Made by a program: the position numbers and the translations under genes. Shown in pieces: positions 1 through 7,610 of a stretch of DNA of 53,546 bases (its first letter is position 1; each line of letters opens with the position of its first letter). The notes beneath the pieces were generated by a model. The model ran no database searches. It was not told the DNA's origin and saw only the letters and a list, made by a program, of their open reading frames with translations. The stretch is from an uncultured Sphingomonadaceae bacterium (GTDB lineage Bacteria > Pseudomonadota > Alphaproteobacteria > Sphingomonadales > Sphingomonadaceae), in the NCBI GenBank assembly GCA_937873035.1, contig CALMVA010000009.1, positions 1 to 53,546 on the forward strand, in the 5' to 3' direction.

Positions 1-53
1 TCGTCAGGCTCATAACCTGAAGGTCGTAGGTTCAAATCCTACTCCCGCAACCA
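1..53 (+). tRNA. tRNA-fMet(CAT), 3' part only
   Basis: The window opens inside a tRNA. The anticodon loop CTCATAA lies at 9-15 with anticodon CAT at 11-13. It is closed by a five-pair stem, 4-8 with 16-20. The T stem-loop is 26-42, the 3' acceptor strand 43-49, the discriminator A at 50 and an encoded CCA at 51-53. The A at position 72 of the tRNA (base 49) and the overall match to bacterial initiators point to initiator tRNA rather than elongator Met. The D arm and 5' acceptor strand lie outside the window, so the C1xA72 mismatch cannot be confirmed. The anticodon stem reads AGG/CCU instead of the usual GGG/CCC. Confidence 0.93.
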
Positions 54-63
54 AAGCCAAATC

Positions 64-90
64 AGCCGCCCCGTAACGGGCGGCTTTTTT
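64..90 (+). terminator. Rho-independent terminator after tRNA-fMet
   Basis: An eight-pair GC stem (AGCCGCCC at 64-71 with GGGCGGCT at 78-85) is followed directly by a run of T. It sits 11 bases after the tRNA CCA end. Confidence 0.9.
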
Positions 91-200
91 ATTATCTGAA
101 GTCCGCGCTGGCCTGTCGCTTGCCCCACTGCTGGACGACGGGCTAGGCTTCTCCCGAATATCGCGATTGCACAAGCCGTCGCTGGAACAGGGAGACCATA

Positions 201-1553
201 ATGCCTGTGAACCGCAGACATTTCATCGCGGGCGTTGCCGCGACCGCAGCGACGTTGCCAGTCCATGCCCGGCGAACGATGCCAAAGGACAAGTTGAAGA
301 CCGGCATCATTGGCGTCGGGATGCGGGGACAGGTTCATCTTGAGGAATTGCTGCGCCGCATGGATGTGGAGGTTGCGGCGATCTGCGACATCGACCCGTT
401 CATGATCGACCGCGCGCTTGCCACGATCAGCGCGGCGGGCAAGCGCAAGCCGCGCGTCTATAGCGGCAGCCCCGATGCGTGGCGCGAGATGCTCGTCCGC
501 GACAAGCTCGATGCTGTTTTCATCGTCACGCCATGGGAGTTGCACGCGCCGCAGGCCATCGCTGCGATGGAGGCGAAGGTCGCGGTGGCGTGCGAAGTTG
601 TTGCCGGGCTTTCGATGGATGACCATTGGGAGGTGCTCCGCACGCAGCTCCGTACCGGTACGCCTTATATGCTGCTCGAAAATGTCTGTTATCGCCGCGA
701 TGTGCTCGCGGCGCTCAACATGACGCGTCAGGGGCTGTTCGGCGAGATCGTCCACCTCGAAGGCGGCTATCAGCATGATCTGCGTGCCGTAAAGTTTAAT
801 GCCGGTGTGCCGGGCGAGGCCTATGGTGGCGGCGTTGAGTTTGGCGGGAAGGGGTGGTCCGAGGCGCGCTGGCGCACCGACCATTCGGTGACCCGCAATG
901 GCGACCTCTATCCCAGCCATGGCATTGGCCCGTGCGCGATGCTGGCCAATATCAACCGCGGCAACCGCTTTGAGCGGATTACGAGCTATGCCAGCAAGGC
1001 ACGCGGGCTGGCGGCTTATGTCGATGCCAAGGCACCGCCAGCGCATCCAAGCCGGGCGGCCAAATTCAAGCTGGGTGATGTCGTCCAGACGCAGATTGCC
1101 TGCGCCAATGGTGAGACCATTTTGCTCTCCCATGACACGTCGCTGCCGCGCCCCTATTCGCTCGGCTTTCGCGTTCAGGGGACGAAAGGCCTGTGGATGG
1201 ACGTCAACAAGTCGATCTATATCGAAGGCGAGACCAAGACGCCCCATGTCTGGGAAGCCGCACAGCCCTGGCTCGACAAATATGACCATCCGCTGTGGAA
1301 GCGATATGGCCCCAAAACCGGGCAATCGGGGCATGGCGGCATGGACTTCTTCGTCGTGAACGCTTTTGTGGAAGCCTTGCGGAGCGGCGCACCCATGCCC
1401 ATCGACATCTTCGATGCGGTTGCGTGGAGCGCGATCACGCCGCTCAGCGAGCTGTCGATTGCGCAGGGCAACCGCACGCTCGACTTCCCTGACTTCACGG
1501 CAGGCGCATGGGCAACCCGCGCGCCGATCTTCGCGCTCGATGATCGCTATTGA
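201..1553 (+). CDS. Exported Gfo/Idh/MocA-family protein, GH109-type (alpha-N-acetylgalactosaminidase-like)
   Basis: This 450-aa protein starts with a twin-arginine signal (R5-R6 in NRRHFIAG, then an Ala-rich stretch to about residue 24), so Tat export of a folded, cofactor-loaded enzyme is expected. A Rossmann fold follows, with the dinucleotide motif GVGMRG at residues 38-43. The C-terminal motif SGHGGMDFF and the closing PDFT segment resemble family GH109 glycosidases, which use a tightly bound NAD to hydrolyse alpha-GalNAc. Start ATG 201 has a GGGAG ribosome site about 8 bases upstream. An acetyltransferase gene follows after 6 bases. An ordinary sugar dehydrogenase is the alternative, but the Tat signal and the GHGGMD motif favour GH109. 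Substrate is not provable from sequence. Confidence 0.8.
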   Translation: MPVNRRHFIAGVAATAATLPVHARRTMPKDKLKTGIIGVGMRGQVHLEELLRRMDVEVAAICDIDPFMIDRALATISAAGKRKPRVYSGSPDAWREMLVRDKLDAVFIVTPWELHAPQAIAAMEAKVAVACEVVAGLSMDDHWEVLRTQLRTGTPYMLLENVCYRRDVLAALNMTRQGLFGEIVHLEGGYQHDLRAVKFNAGVPGEAYGGGVEFGGKGWSEARWRTDHSVTRNGDLYPSHGIGPCAMLANINRGNRFERITSYASKARGLAAYVDAKAPPAHPSRAAKFKLGDVVQTQIACANGETILLSHDTSLPRPYSLGFRVQGTKGLWMDVNKSIYIEGETKTPHVWEAAQPWLDKYDHPLWKRYGPKTGQSGHGGMDFFVVNAFVEALRSGAPMPIDIFDAVAWSAITPLSELSIAQGNRTLDFPDFTAGAWATRAPIFALDDRY

Positions 1554-1559
1554 GCGCGA

Positions 1560-1982
1560 ATGACTGATATTCGACTCTATGACGCTTCGGATTTCGAGGG
1601 CGTGCGGGCCTTGTGGGAAGAGGCCTTCCCCAATGACCCGCCCTGGAACCGCGCCGAGCTGGCGATCCCTGAAAAGCTGAAGGTTCAGCCGGAGCTGTTT
1701 TTGGTGGCGGAGACCGGCGGCAACGTCATCGGCACAGCCATGGCGGGCTATGATGGCCATAGGGGCTGGCTCTACACGATTGCGGTTGCCCCGGTGCATC
1801 AACGCGCGGGCGTCGGCTCAAGGCTGCTTGTTGCGGCGGAAGAGAAGCTCGCTTCGCTTGGATGCGGCAAGATCAACCTGCAGATCCGCGCCGGAAATGA
1901 GGCGGTGACGCAGTTCTACGCCAGGCACGGCTATCTGGTGGAAGAGCGGGTGAGCATGGGGAAGCGGACGCGAACAGTATAG
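1560..1982 (+). CDS. ypeA: GNAT acetyltransferase, YpeA-like
   Basis: At 140 aa this is a complete single-domain GNAT protein of the same length as E. coli YpeA. Shared features are LFLVAE, the GYDGHRGW stretch, the acetyl-CoA-binding segment VAPVHQRAGVGSRLL (the family's Q/RxxGxG/A loop) and a C-terminal FYARHGY motif. The substrate of YpeA-type enzymes is not established. It begins 6 bases after the GH109-type gene and is probably co-transcribed. It converges on yaiI with a 13-base gap. Confidence 0.85.
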   Translation: MTDIRLYDASDFEGVRALWEEAFPNDPPWNRAELAIPEKLKVQPELFLVAETGGNVIGTAMAGYDGHRGWLYTIAVAPVHQRAGVGSRLLVAAEEKLASLGCGKINLQIRAGNEAVTQFYARHGYLVEERVSMGKRTRTV

Positions 1983-1995
1983 GTCGGGCGTCCAT

Positions 1996-2451
1996 TTACC
2001 CTCGCAGCAAGGCCGTCAGCATTGTATCCAGTGCTTGCAGGAAGCGGGAGCGGTCTTCGCGCGAGAAGGGCTTGGGGCCGCCAATGCCTTCGCCCAGCCC
2101 GGCACGCAGATCGGCCATGATGGCGCGGGTGGCAACGGCGTTGCCGATGGAGTTGCCGTCAAAGGGCTTGCCATTTGCCGCAACGACGCGGGCGCCCGCC
2201 TTGAGGCAGCGATCCGCGAGCAGAATGTCGTTGGTGACGACAAGACTGCGCGCATCGGCCTCATCGGCAATCCAGTCATCGGCGGCATCGAACCCGTCAT
2301 GCACCACGTGGCGCGCGACGAGCGGGTGCTCCGGGATGCGGAAGCGGCTGTTGCTCACCATCACCACCGGCACGTTCAGGCGGAAGGCGACCTTGTAGAT
2401 CTCTTCCTTGACGGGGCAGGCATCCGCATCAACGAGGATGCGGACGCTCAA
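1996..2451 (-). CDS. yaiI: YaiI/YqxD family protein (UPF0178), NYN/PIN-like
   Basis: This 151-aa protein begins RILVDADACPVK, the signature of the UPF0178 family, and carries HDGFDAADDWI and VVTNDILLADRC. Conserved acidic residues in a PIN-like fold suggest a nuclease, but no activity is established for the family. Its ATG overlaps the helicase TGA by four bases (ATGA), so the two are probably translationally coupled and may share an RNA-related role. Confidence 0.88.
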   Translation of the reverse strand: MSVRILVDADACPVKEEIYKVAFRLNVPVVMVSNSRFRIPEHPLVARHVVHDGFDAADDWIADEADARSLVVTNDILLADRCLKAGARVVAANGKPFDGNSIGNAVATRAIMADLRAGLGEGIGGPKPFSREDRSRFLQALDTMLTALLRG

Positions 2452-4190
2452 CGGCGGCCTTTCGGCTTTCCGCGATAGGGGCGCGGGGCATGATCGTCAC
2501 GCGGAGGGCTATGGCCACGCGGTGCGCCCTGACCACGCGGTGCATGGTCACGGCGGGGCGGCGGGCCCTTACGGCGGTTTTCGCGTGCGGCCTCGCGCGG
2601 GTTGCCGTTGAATGGCTCGATCACCACACCGTCATCATCGTCGCTCGCGGTGCGCTTGAGCGCATCGGCAAAGCGGCTGGCGATGCCGCGCGGAATATCG
2701 AACAGCGTTTCGTTCGCGGCGATCTTGATCGCGCCGACCTCATTCTTGGTGATGTGGCCGCGACGGCAGAGCAGCGGCAAAATCCAGCGCGGATCGGCAT
2801 TGTGACGCCGCCCGATATTGAGGCGGAACCAAACCGTGTCATCAAAGCCCTGACGCTTGTGCTGTTCACGCACGGGGCGGGCATCGACATCCAGCATTTC
2901 CTCAAGCGAGGGCATTTTGGTGCGGTGCGCCTGAACGAGTGCGACCGCGATCGCATCGGGGCTCATTGCCTTCTGGATGCGCTTGGCGACCGCAATATCC
3001 TCATCATCCGCCTCAACGGGCTGGGTGAGCGCCTCGATCAGCCGATCACGATCATTGCGGCGGATTTCTTCGGGCGTCGGCACCTGACGCCATTCGGCAT
3101 CGATCTTCGCGCCACGCAGCATCATCTCGACGCGGCGGCGGCGCGGATAGGGGACGAGCAAAACGGCGGTGCCCTTTTTGCCCGCACGACCCGTGCGGCC
3201 CGAACGGTGCTGGAGGGCTTCTGCATCGCGCGGCAGCTCGACATGGATCACGAGCGAGAGCGTCGGCAGATCGATGCCGCGCGCGGCGACATCGGTTGCC
3301 ACGCACACACGGGCGCGGCGATCGCGCAGCGCCTGAAGCGCATGGTTGCGCTCATTCTGGCTGTGCTCGCCTGAAAGTGCGACGGCGGAAAAGCCACGCT
3401 CGATAAGGCTGGCATGGAGATGGCGCACATTGTCACGCGTCGCGCAGAACAGCATCGCCGATTCTGCCTCATAGTAGCGCAGCAGGTTGACGACGGCATT
3501 TTCGATGTCGGCAGGCGCGACCGTGACGGCCTGATAAGAGATGTCGCCATGGCCGCGATCTTCGCCGATGGTCGATACGCGCAGGGCATCGCGCTGGTAG
3601 CGGCGGGCGAGCGCCACGATGGGCTTGGGCATCGTCGCCGAGAACAGCAACGTGCGCCGCGTTTCGGGCGTGGCGTCGAGAATTTCCTCAAGGTCTTCGC
3701 GAAAGCCCATGTCGAGCATCTCATCGGCCTCATCGAGCACGGCGGCGCGCACGGCGGACAGATCGAGCGCGCCGCGCTCCAGATGGTCACGCAAACGCCC
3801 CGGCGTGCCGACGACGATGTGCGCGCCAGCTGCGAGGTTGCGCCGCTCGCGCGAGGCATCCATGCCGCCAACACAGGTGACGATGCGCGCGCGCGCCTTG
3901 CCGTAAAGCCAGGTCAGTTCACGGCTCACCTGAAGCGCCAGTTCACGCGTTGGCGCGATGACGAGCGCGAGCGGGGCGAGCGACCAGGCGCAACCATCGC
4001 CTTCCAGAAGCTGGTCAGCCATGGCGAGGCCAAAGGCAACCGTCTTGCCCGAACCTGTCTGTGCGGAAACGATGAGATCACGCCCCTGCGCCTCCGCTTC
4101 GATAACGGCGGCCTGAACAGGCGTGGGCGCGGCATAACCACGCGCGGAGAGTGCTTCGGCAAGAAGCGACGGCAATGTCGAAAAAGGCAT
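2448..4190 (-). CDS. DEAD-box ATP-dependent RNA helicase with DbpA-type RNA-binding domain
   Basis: The 580-aa protein has the complete DEAD-box core: AQTGSGKT at about residues 43-50, PTRELA, VLDEADEMLDMGF (motif II), FSAT (motif III) and HRSGRTGRAG (motif VI). After about residue 430 comes a segment resembling the DbpA/CsdA RRM (FRLNIGRRHNADPRWILPLL ... IGAIKI-like), then an Arg/Gly/Pro-rich basic tail that probably binds RNA. Roles of such proteins are ribosome assembly and mRNA unwinding, often in the cold. I chose ATG 4190 because AAGGGG precedes it; the reading frame is open to 4301 but that part looks non-coding. Downstream yaiI overlaps by four bases. It is closer to DeaD/CsdA than to RhlE. 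Confidence 0.9.
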   Translation of the reverse strand: MPFSTLPSLLAEALSARGYAAPTPVQAAVIEAEAQGRDLIVSAQTGSGKTVAFGLAMADQLLEGDGCAWSLAPLALVIAPTRELALQVSRELTWLYGKARARIVTCVGGMDASRERRNLAAGAHIVVGTPGRLRDHLERGALDLSAVRAAVLDEADEMLDMGFREDLEEILDATPETRRTLLFSATMPKPIVALARRYQRDALRVSTIGEDRGHGDISYQAVTVAPADIENAVVNLLRYYEAESAMLFCATRDNVRHLHASLIERGFSAVALSGEHSQNERNHALQALRDRRARVCVATDVAARGIDLPTLSLVIHVELPRDAEALQHRSGRTGRAGKKGTAVLLVPYPRRRRVEMMLRGAKIDAEWRQVPTPEEIRRNDRDRLIEALTQPVEADDEDIAVAKRIQKAMSPDAIAVALVQAHRTKMPSLEEMLDVDARPVREQHKRQGFDDTVWFRLNIGRRHNADPRWILPLLCRRGHITKNEVGAIKIAANETLFDIPRGIASRFADALKRTASDDDDGVVIEPFNGNPREAARENRRKGPPPRRDHAPRGQGAPRGHSPPRDDHAPRPYRGKPKGRR

Positions 4191-4257
4191 TGGTCCCCTT
4201 AGGGGCATTAGGCCGCGAGGGGAAGCAAAAGCCGCTCCGCTTTGTTTTGCGGGCCTC

Positions 4258-5631
4258 TCAGTCGAGAACCTTGCCGGGGTTGAGAATGCCGAGCGGGTCA
4301 AACGCGGCCTTCAGGCGGCGCATCGCGGCAATTTCGTCGGCGCTGCGCGACAGGTGCAAAAATTCGCGCTTGTGCAGGCCAATGCCATGTTCCGCCGAGA
4401 TCGAGCCATCGAGCGCGCTTGCGACCTCATACACGGTTCGCTCTACCGCGATCAGGTCATCCGCGCCGAAGCCGCCTGCGATCAGGTGCACATTGCCGTC
4501 GCACACATGGCCGAAATAGATTTGTTCAATGCCCGGCCACCGCGTGTCGAGCGCGGCGGTGCAGTTGGAAACAAACTGGCCGATGCGGCTTGTCGGCACG
4601 CTGATGTCAAAATTGCCGACGGGATTGAACATCTGGATCAACTCGCCCCCCATATCGCGCACGGCCCATATGGCGCGCGTCTGCTGGACCGATTGGGCGA
4701 CGACCGCATCCTGCGCTATGCCTGCTTCAAAGGCGGCTTCCAGAAAGGCCGCCATCTGCGCTTCGGCATCTTCCGACGAGGATGCAACCTCGGTGATGAC
4801 ATAGCAGCCAGCGCCGGGCGCGAGCGGCGCGGGGCCGGATTGCCGGGCGGCGGCGGGAGCATAAAAGCCCGGCCACATCACTTCAAAGGCGGAAAGGCTG
4901 TCTCCCAGCCGTTCGCGGGCAAGGCGCAGATAGCTTTCCACCGCCGCATAATCGGCAAGGCAGGCAAGCGCCGTGCCGATGCTGCGCGGCTTGGGCGCAA
5001 GCCGCAGTACGACGCGGGTGATGATGCCCAGCGTCCCTTCGCTGCCGATGAAGATATGTTTCAGGTCAAAACCCGCATTGTTCTTGAGCATCCTGTTCAT
5101 CGAGCTGAGCACAGTGCCATCGGCCAGCACGACTTCCAGCCCCAGCACCATGGCGCGCGCCATGCCGTAGCGCAGCACGCGATTGCCCCCGGCATTGGTC
5201 GAAAGATTGCCGCCGATCTGGCAGGTGCCGCGTGAGCCGATGTCGAGCGGGAAGAGCATATTCGCCGCATCTGCCGCGTTCTGGATGGCCTCCAGTGGAA
5301 CGCCTGCATCCACCACGATGGTCTGGGCGACGGGATCGACCTCTTCGATTTTTGCCATCCGCTCCATCGAGATGAGCAGCGCGCCCTCGCACGGCACCGC
5401 GCCGCCGGTGAGGCCCGTCAGCCCGCCTTGCGGAACCACGGGCAGGCGGTGGGCGCTCGCAATTGCCAATGCCTGCGAGACTTCTGCCGTTGAACGCGGG
5501 CGGAATAGTGCGAGCGGCGTGGTGCCCGGCTCTGCGCGCATCAGCCAATCGCCAAAATATTTGTCGCTGATGTCGGTTTCGGGCGGGTTGTCGGGAAAGG
5601 CCGCAATCAGGGCATCAAGGGCGGACGACAC
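4258..5631 (-). CDS. FAD-binding oxidoreductase, GlcD/D-2-hydroxyacid dehydrogenase type
   Basis: The 457-aa protein has a PCMH/VAO-type FAD-binding half (VVPQGGLTGLTGGA, DIGSRGTCQIGGNLSTNAGG, GSEGTLGIITR) and the FAD-oxidase C-terminal domain ending EHGIGLHKR...LNPGKVLD. Family members oxidise D-2-hydroxy acids (glycolate, D-lactate, D-2-hydroxyglutarate) to 2-oxo acids. Start is GTG 5631 with AAGGAGAG nine bases upstream; the frame stays open much further upstream, but over the opposite-strand dioxygenase gene. It is divergent from the Rieske dioxygenase, with 72 bases between the starts. The nearby ThDP decarboxylase makes an aromatic hydroxy acid such as D-mandelate a reasonable but unproven substrate. 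Confidence 0.88.
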   Translation of the reverse strand: MSSALDALIAAFPDNPPETDISDKYFGDWLMRAEPGTTPLALFRPRSTAEVSQALAIASAHRLPVVPQGGLTGLTGGAVPCEGALLISMERMAKIEEVDPVAQTIVVDAGVPLEAIQNAADAANMLFPLDIGSRGTCQIGGNLSTNAGGNRVLRYGMARAMVLGLEVVLADGTVLSSMNRMLKNNAGFDLKHIFIGSEGTLGIITRVVLRLAPKPRSIGTALACLADYAAVESYLRLARERLGDSLSAFEVMWPGFYAPAAARQSGPAPLAPGAGCYVITEVASSSEDAEAQMAAFLEAAFEAGIAQDAVVAQSVQQTRAIWAVRDMGGELIQMFNPVGNFDISVPTSRIGQFVSNCTAALDTRWPGIEQIYFGHVCDGNVHLIAGGFGADDLIAVERTVYEVASALDGSISAEHGIGLHKREFLHLSRSADEIAAMRRLKAAFDPLGILNPGKVLD

Positions 5632-5703
5632 GGGCGGACTCTCCTTGGTTTGTATGCTTCGCTTACTATTGTGCTTCCGGCTTTCAAGCGTAAGATGCAA
5701 GCC

Positions 5704-7053
5704 ATGATATGGGAAGAGGTGAAGGCCCTGATCGATGATCGCGTCGATGATGGCTGGTTCAGCGTCAATCGGCGCGCATTTACGGATCAGGAGGTCTTTG
5801 ACCTTGAGATGCGCCACGTCTTTGAGGGCGGATGGGTCTTTCTCGGCCTTGAAAGCCAGCTGCCCAACCACCACGACTATCTGACGACAACGATTGGCCG
5901 CGTGCCCGTGGTCGTGATGCGCGATGGTGCGGGAAAGCTTGGCGCTTATGTCAACGCCTGCACGCACAAGGGCGCGCTCATCTGCCACAAGCGCACGGGC
6001 AATGGCCGCCTTCATGTCTGCCGCTATCACAGCTGGAGCTTTGACAGCGCGGGCCGCAATGTCGCGGTGAAGGCGATGAAGGACGGCGCTTATAGCGATG
6101 CCTTCAAGGCGTTTGACCGCAATCTCGCGCGCCTGCCGGCCTTTGCCAATTATCGCGGCTTTTTGTTCGGCAGCCTTGTCGAGACGTGCGCGATCGAAGA
6201 GCATCTGGGTGAGGCGCGCCATATGCTCGATCTGGCTGCCGATCAGGGCGATGAAGGGCTGGAGCTTGTGCCCGGCGAAGTGATCTTCACCTATGACGGC
6301 AACTGGAAATTGCAGCTGGAAAACTGCGCTGATGCCTATCACTTCACCTCGGCGCACCCATCCTACCTCCAGCTTGTCGAGCGGCGGCGGCGTGAGGAGA
6401 AGGCGAATTCGGTGAAATCGGTCTGGGGCGAGAATTCGGCATGGAGCGAGATGACCGAAGGCGTGACGGGCGGCACCTATGCCTTTGAAGAAGGCCATGT
6501 CGTCAACTGGCAGATCATCCCCCTGAGCGACACTGTGCCGCTGGCGGACCGCGCGGAGGCGCTGGCCGCGCGCCATGGCTCCGCCCGGCGCGACTGGATG
6601 GTCAATATGCGCAACGTGACGATTTTTCCCAATATGCAGATCGCCGAAAACGCATCGAGCCAGTTGCGCATCATCCGCCCGATTGCACCGGGCAAAACCG
6701 AGATGCGCACCTTCTGCATCGCGCCCAAGGGCGAGAGCGCCGAAGCGCGGCGGATGCGCATCCGCAATTATGAGGATTTCTTCAACCCAACCGGCATGGC
6801 CACGCCCGACGACACCATCTGCTATGCCGATTGTCAGGATGGCCATGCGGGCGAAAACCAGCCCTGGATCCTAGGCTATGCGCGCGGGATGCAAAGTGTG
6901 CAGTCGGGCGCCGATGAATTTGCCGATATGCTCGATATGACGCCCGACCGCAGCCAGCCCTGCGGCTCGCAACTATGCGACGAAACGCTGTTTCACAGCT
7001 ATTACCGCGCGTGGCTCAGGCGCATCAAAGCAGGTATGGAGCGCAGCAAGTGA
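5704..7053 (+). CDS. Aromatic ring-hydroxylating dioxygenase, alpha (large, Rieske) subunit
   Basis: The 449-aa protein has a Rieske [2Fe-2S] site, C86-x-H88 ... C106-x-x-H109, with the usual 17-residue spacing. The catalytic domain holds the mononuclear iron motif D210 (bridging Asp), H213 and H218 in NCADAYHFTSAH. The layout fits the benzoate/anthranilate-type large subunit family, which dihydroxylates carboxylated arenes. I chose ATG 5704; ATG 5695 and the frame start at 5650 are alternatives and the ribosome site is weak. The beta subunit overlaps by four bases. No ferredoxin or reductase gene is in the window, so electrons must come from elsewhere in the genome. Confidence 0.88.
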   Translation: MIWEEVKALIDDRVDDGWFSVNRRAFTDQEVFDLEMRHVFEGGWVFLGLESQLPNHHDYLTTTIGRVPVVVMRDGAGKLGAYVNACTHKGALICHKRTGNGRLHVCRYHSWSFDSAGRNVAVKAMKDGAYSDAFKAFDRNLARLPAFANYRGFLFGSLVETCAIEEHLGEARHMLDLAADQGDEGLELVPGEVIFTYDGNWKLQLENCADAYHFTSAHPSYLQLVERRRREEKANSVKSVWGENSAWSEMTEGVTGGTYAFEEGHVVNWQIIPLSDTVPLADRAEALAARHGSARRDWMVNMRNVTIFPNMQIAENASSQLRIIRPIAPGKTEMRTFCIAPKGESAEARRMRIRNYEDFFNPTGMATPDDTICYADCQDGHAGENQPWILGYARGMQSVQSGADEFADMLDMTPDRSQPCGSQLCDETLFHSYYRAWLRRIKAGMERSK

Positions 7054-7529
7054 TAACCCGCGCCGAAGCAGAAGATCTGCTCGCCCGCGAGGCGCTGGCG
7101 CTTGACCGGCGGGAGTGGGACGCCTGGCTTGCGCTGTTTACAGAGGATTGCAGCTATTGGATGCCCGCGTGGCGCGACGAGGAAAACCCGACCAAAGACC
7201 CGGAAACCGAGCTGTCGCTCATCTGGTATAGGGGCAAGCACAATCTGGCCGACCGCGTGTGGCGTGTGCAATCGGGCCTGTCGGTCGCCTCGGTGCCGCT
7301 GATGCGCACCTCGCACCATGTGTCCGCCATTCTCGTCGAAGGTGCGGACCGCGTGGCGGCAAGCTTTGCTGTCCATGTCCACAATGCCAAACGGCGCGCG
7401 GACCATGTGTTTTTCGGGCGTTATGAATATCGGCTGGTGCGCGAGGGTGATGCCCTGAGGATCGCGGAAAAGAAGATCCTGCTGATGAACGACTATATTC
7501 CGGCGGTCGCCGATTTCTATATGCTTTAG
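7050..7529 (+). CDS. Aromatic ring-hydroxylating dioxygenase, beta (small) subunit
   Basis: A 159-aa SnoaL/NTF2-like fold protein of the usual size for dioxygenase small subunits, with the typical opening in which a helix precedes EALALDRREWDAWLALFTEDCSYWMP. The GTG at 7050 overlaps the alpha-subunit TGA (GTGA), so the two are translationally coupled, as expected for an alpha3beta3 enzyme. The subunit is structural, with no metal ligands. Its TAG stop is the first triplet of a dispersed repeat. Confidence 0.87.
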   Translation: MITRAEAEDLLAREALALDRREWDAWLALFTEDCSYWMPAWRDEENPTKDPETELSLIWYRGKHNLADRVWRVQSGLSVASVPLMRTSHHVSAILVEGADRVAASFAVHVHNAKRRADHVFFGRYEYRLVREGDALRIAEKKILLMNDYIPAVADFYML

Positions 7530-7592
7530 CGCGATTTCGAGTGAGGTGGGCACACCGAACGACTCGGAAATAGCGGAAAACGCCTAGTCTGG
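7527..7592 (+). repeat. Dispersed intergenic repeat, copy A
   Basis: This 66-bp stretch matches 37249-37314 (opposite strand) at about 55 of 66 positions. Shared blocks include GCGATTTC, ACACCGAACG and GCGGAAAACG. It starts with the TAG stop codon of the dioxygenase beta gene and ends just before the convergent decarboxylase gene. Confidence 0.8.
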
Positions 7593-7610
7593 CGCGCGGC
7601 TGGGCGCTCT

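Noticed and set aside
39..1802. 587-codon open frame on the minus strand opposite the GH109-type gene
   Set aside because: It is a GC-rich shadow: Arg/Ala/His-rich sequence without family motifs, while the plus strand holds two recognisable proteins.
2490..4202. Long plus-strand frames (294 and 262 codons) opposite the helicase
   Set aside because: They mirror the DEAD-box coding sequence and show no domain or ribosome site.
5632..6846. N-terminal extension of the FAD oxidase frame to 862 aa
   Set aside because: The extension lies over the recognisable dioxygenase alpha gene. GTG 5631 has a strong ribosome site and is where family similarity starts.
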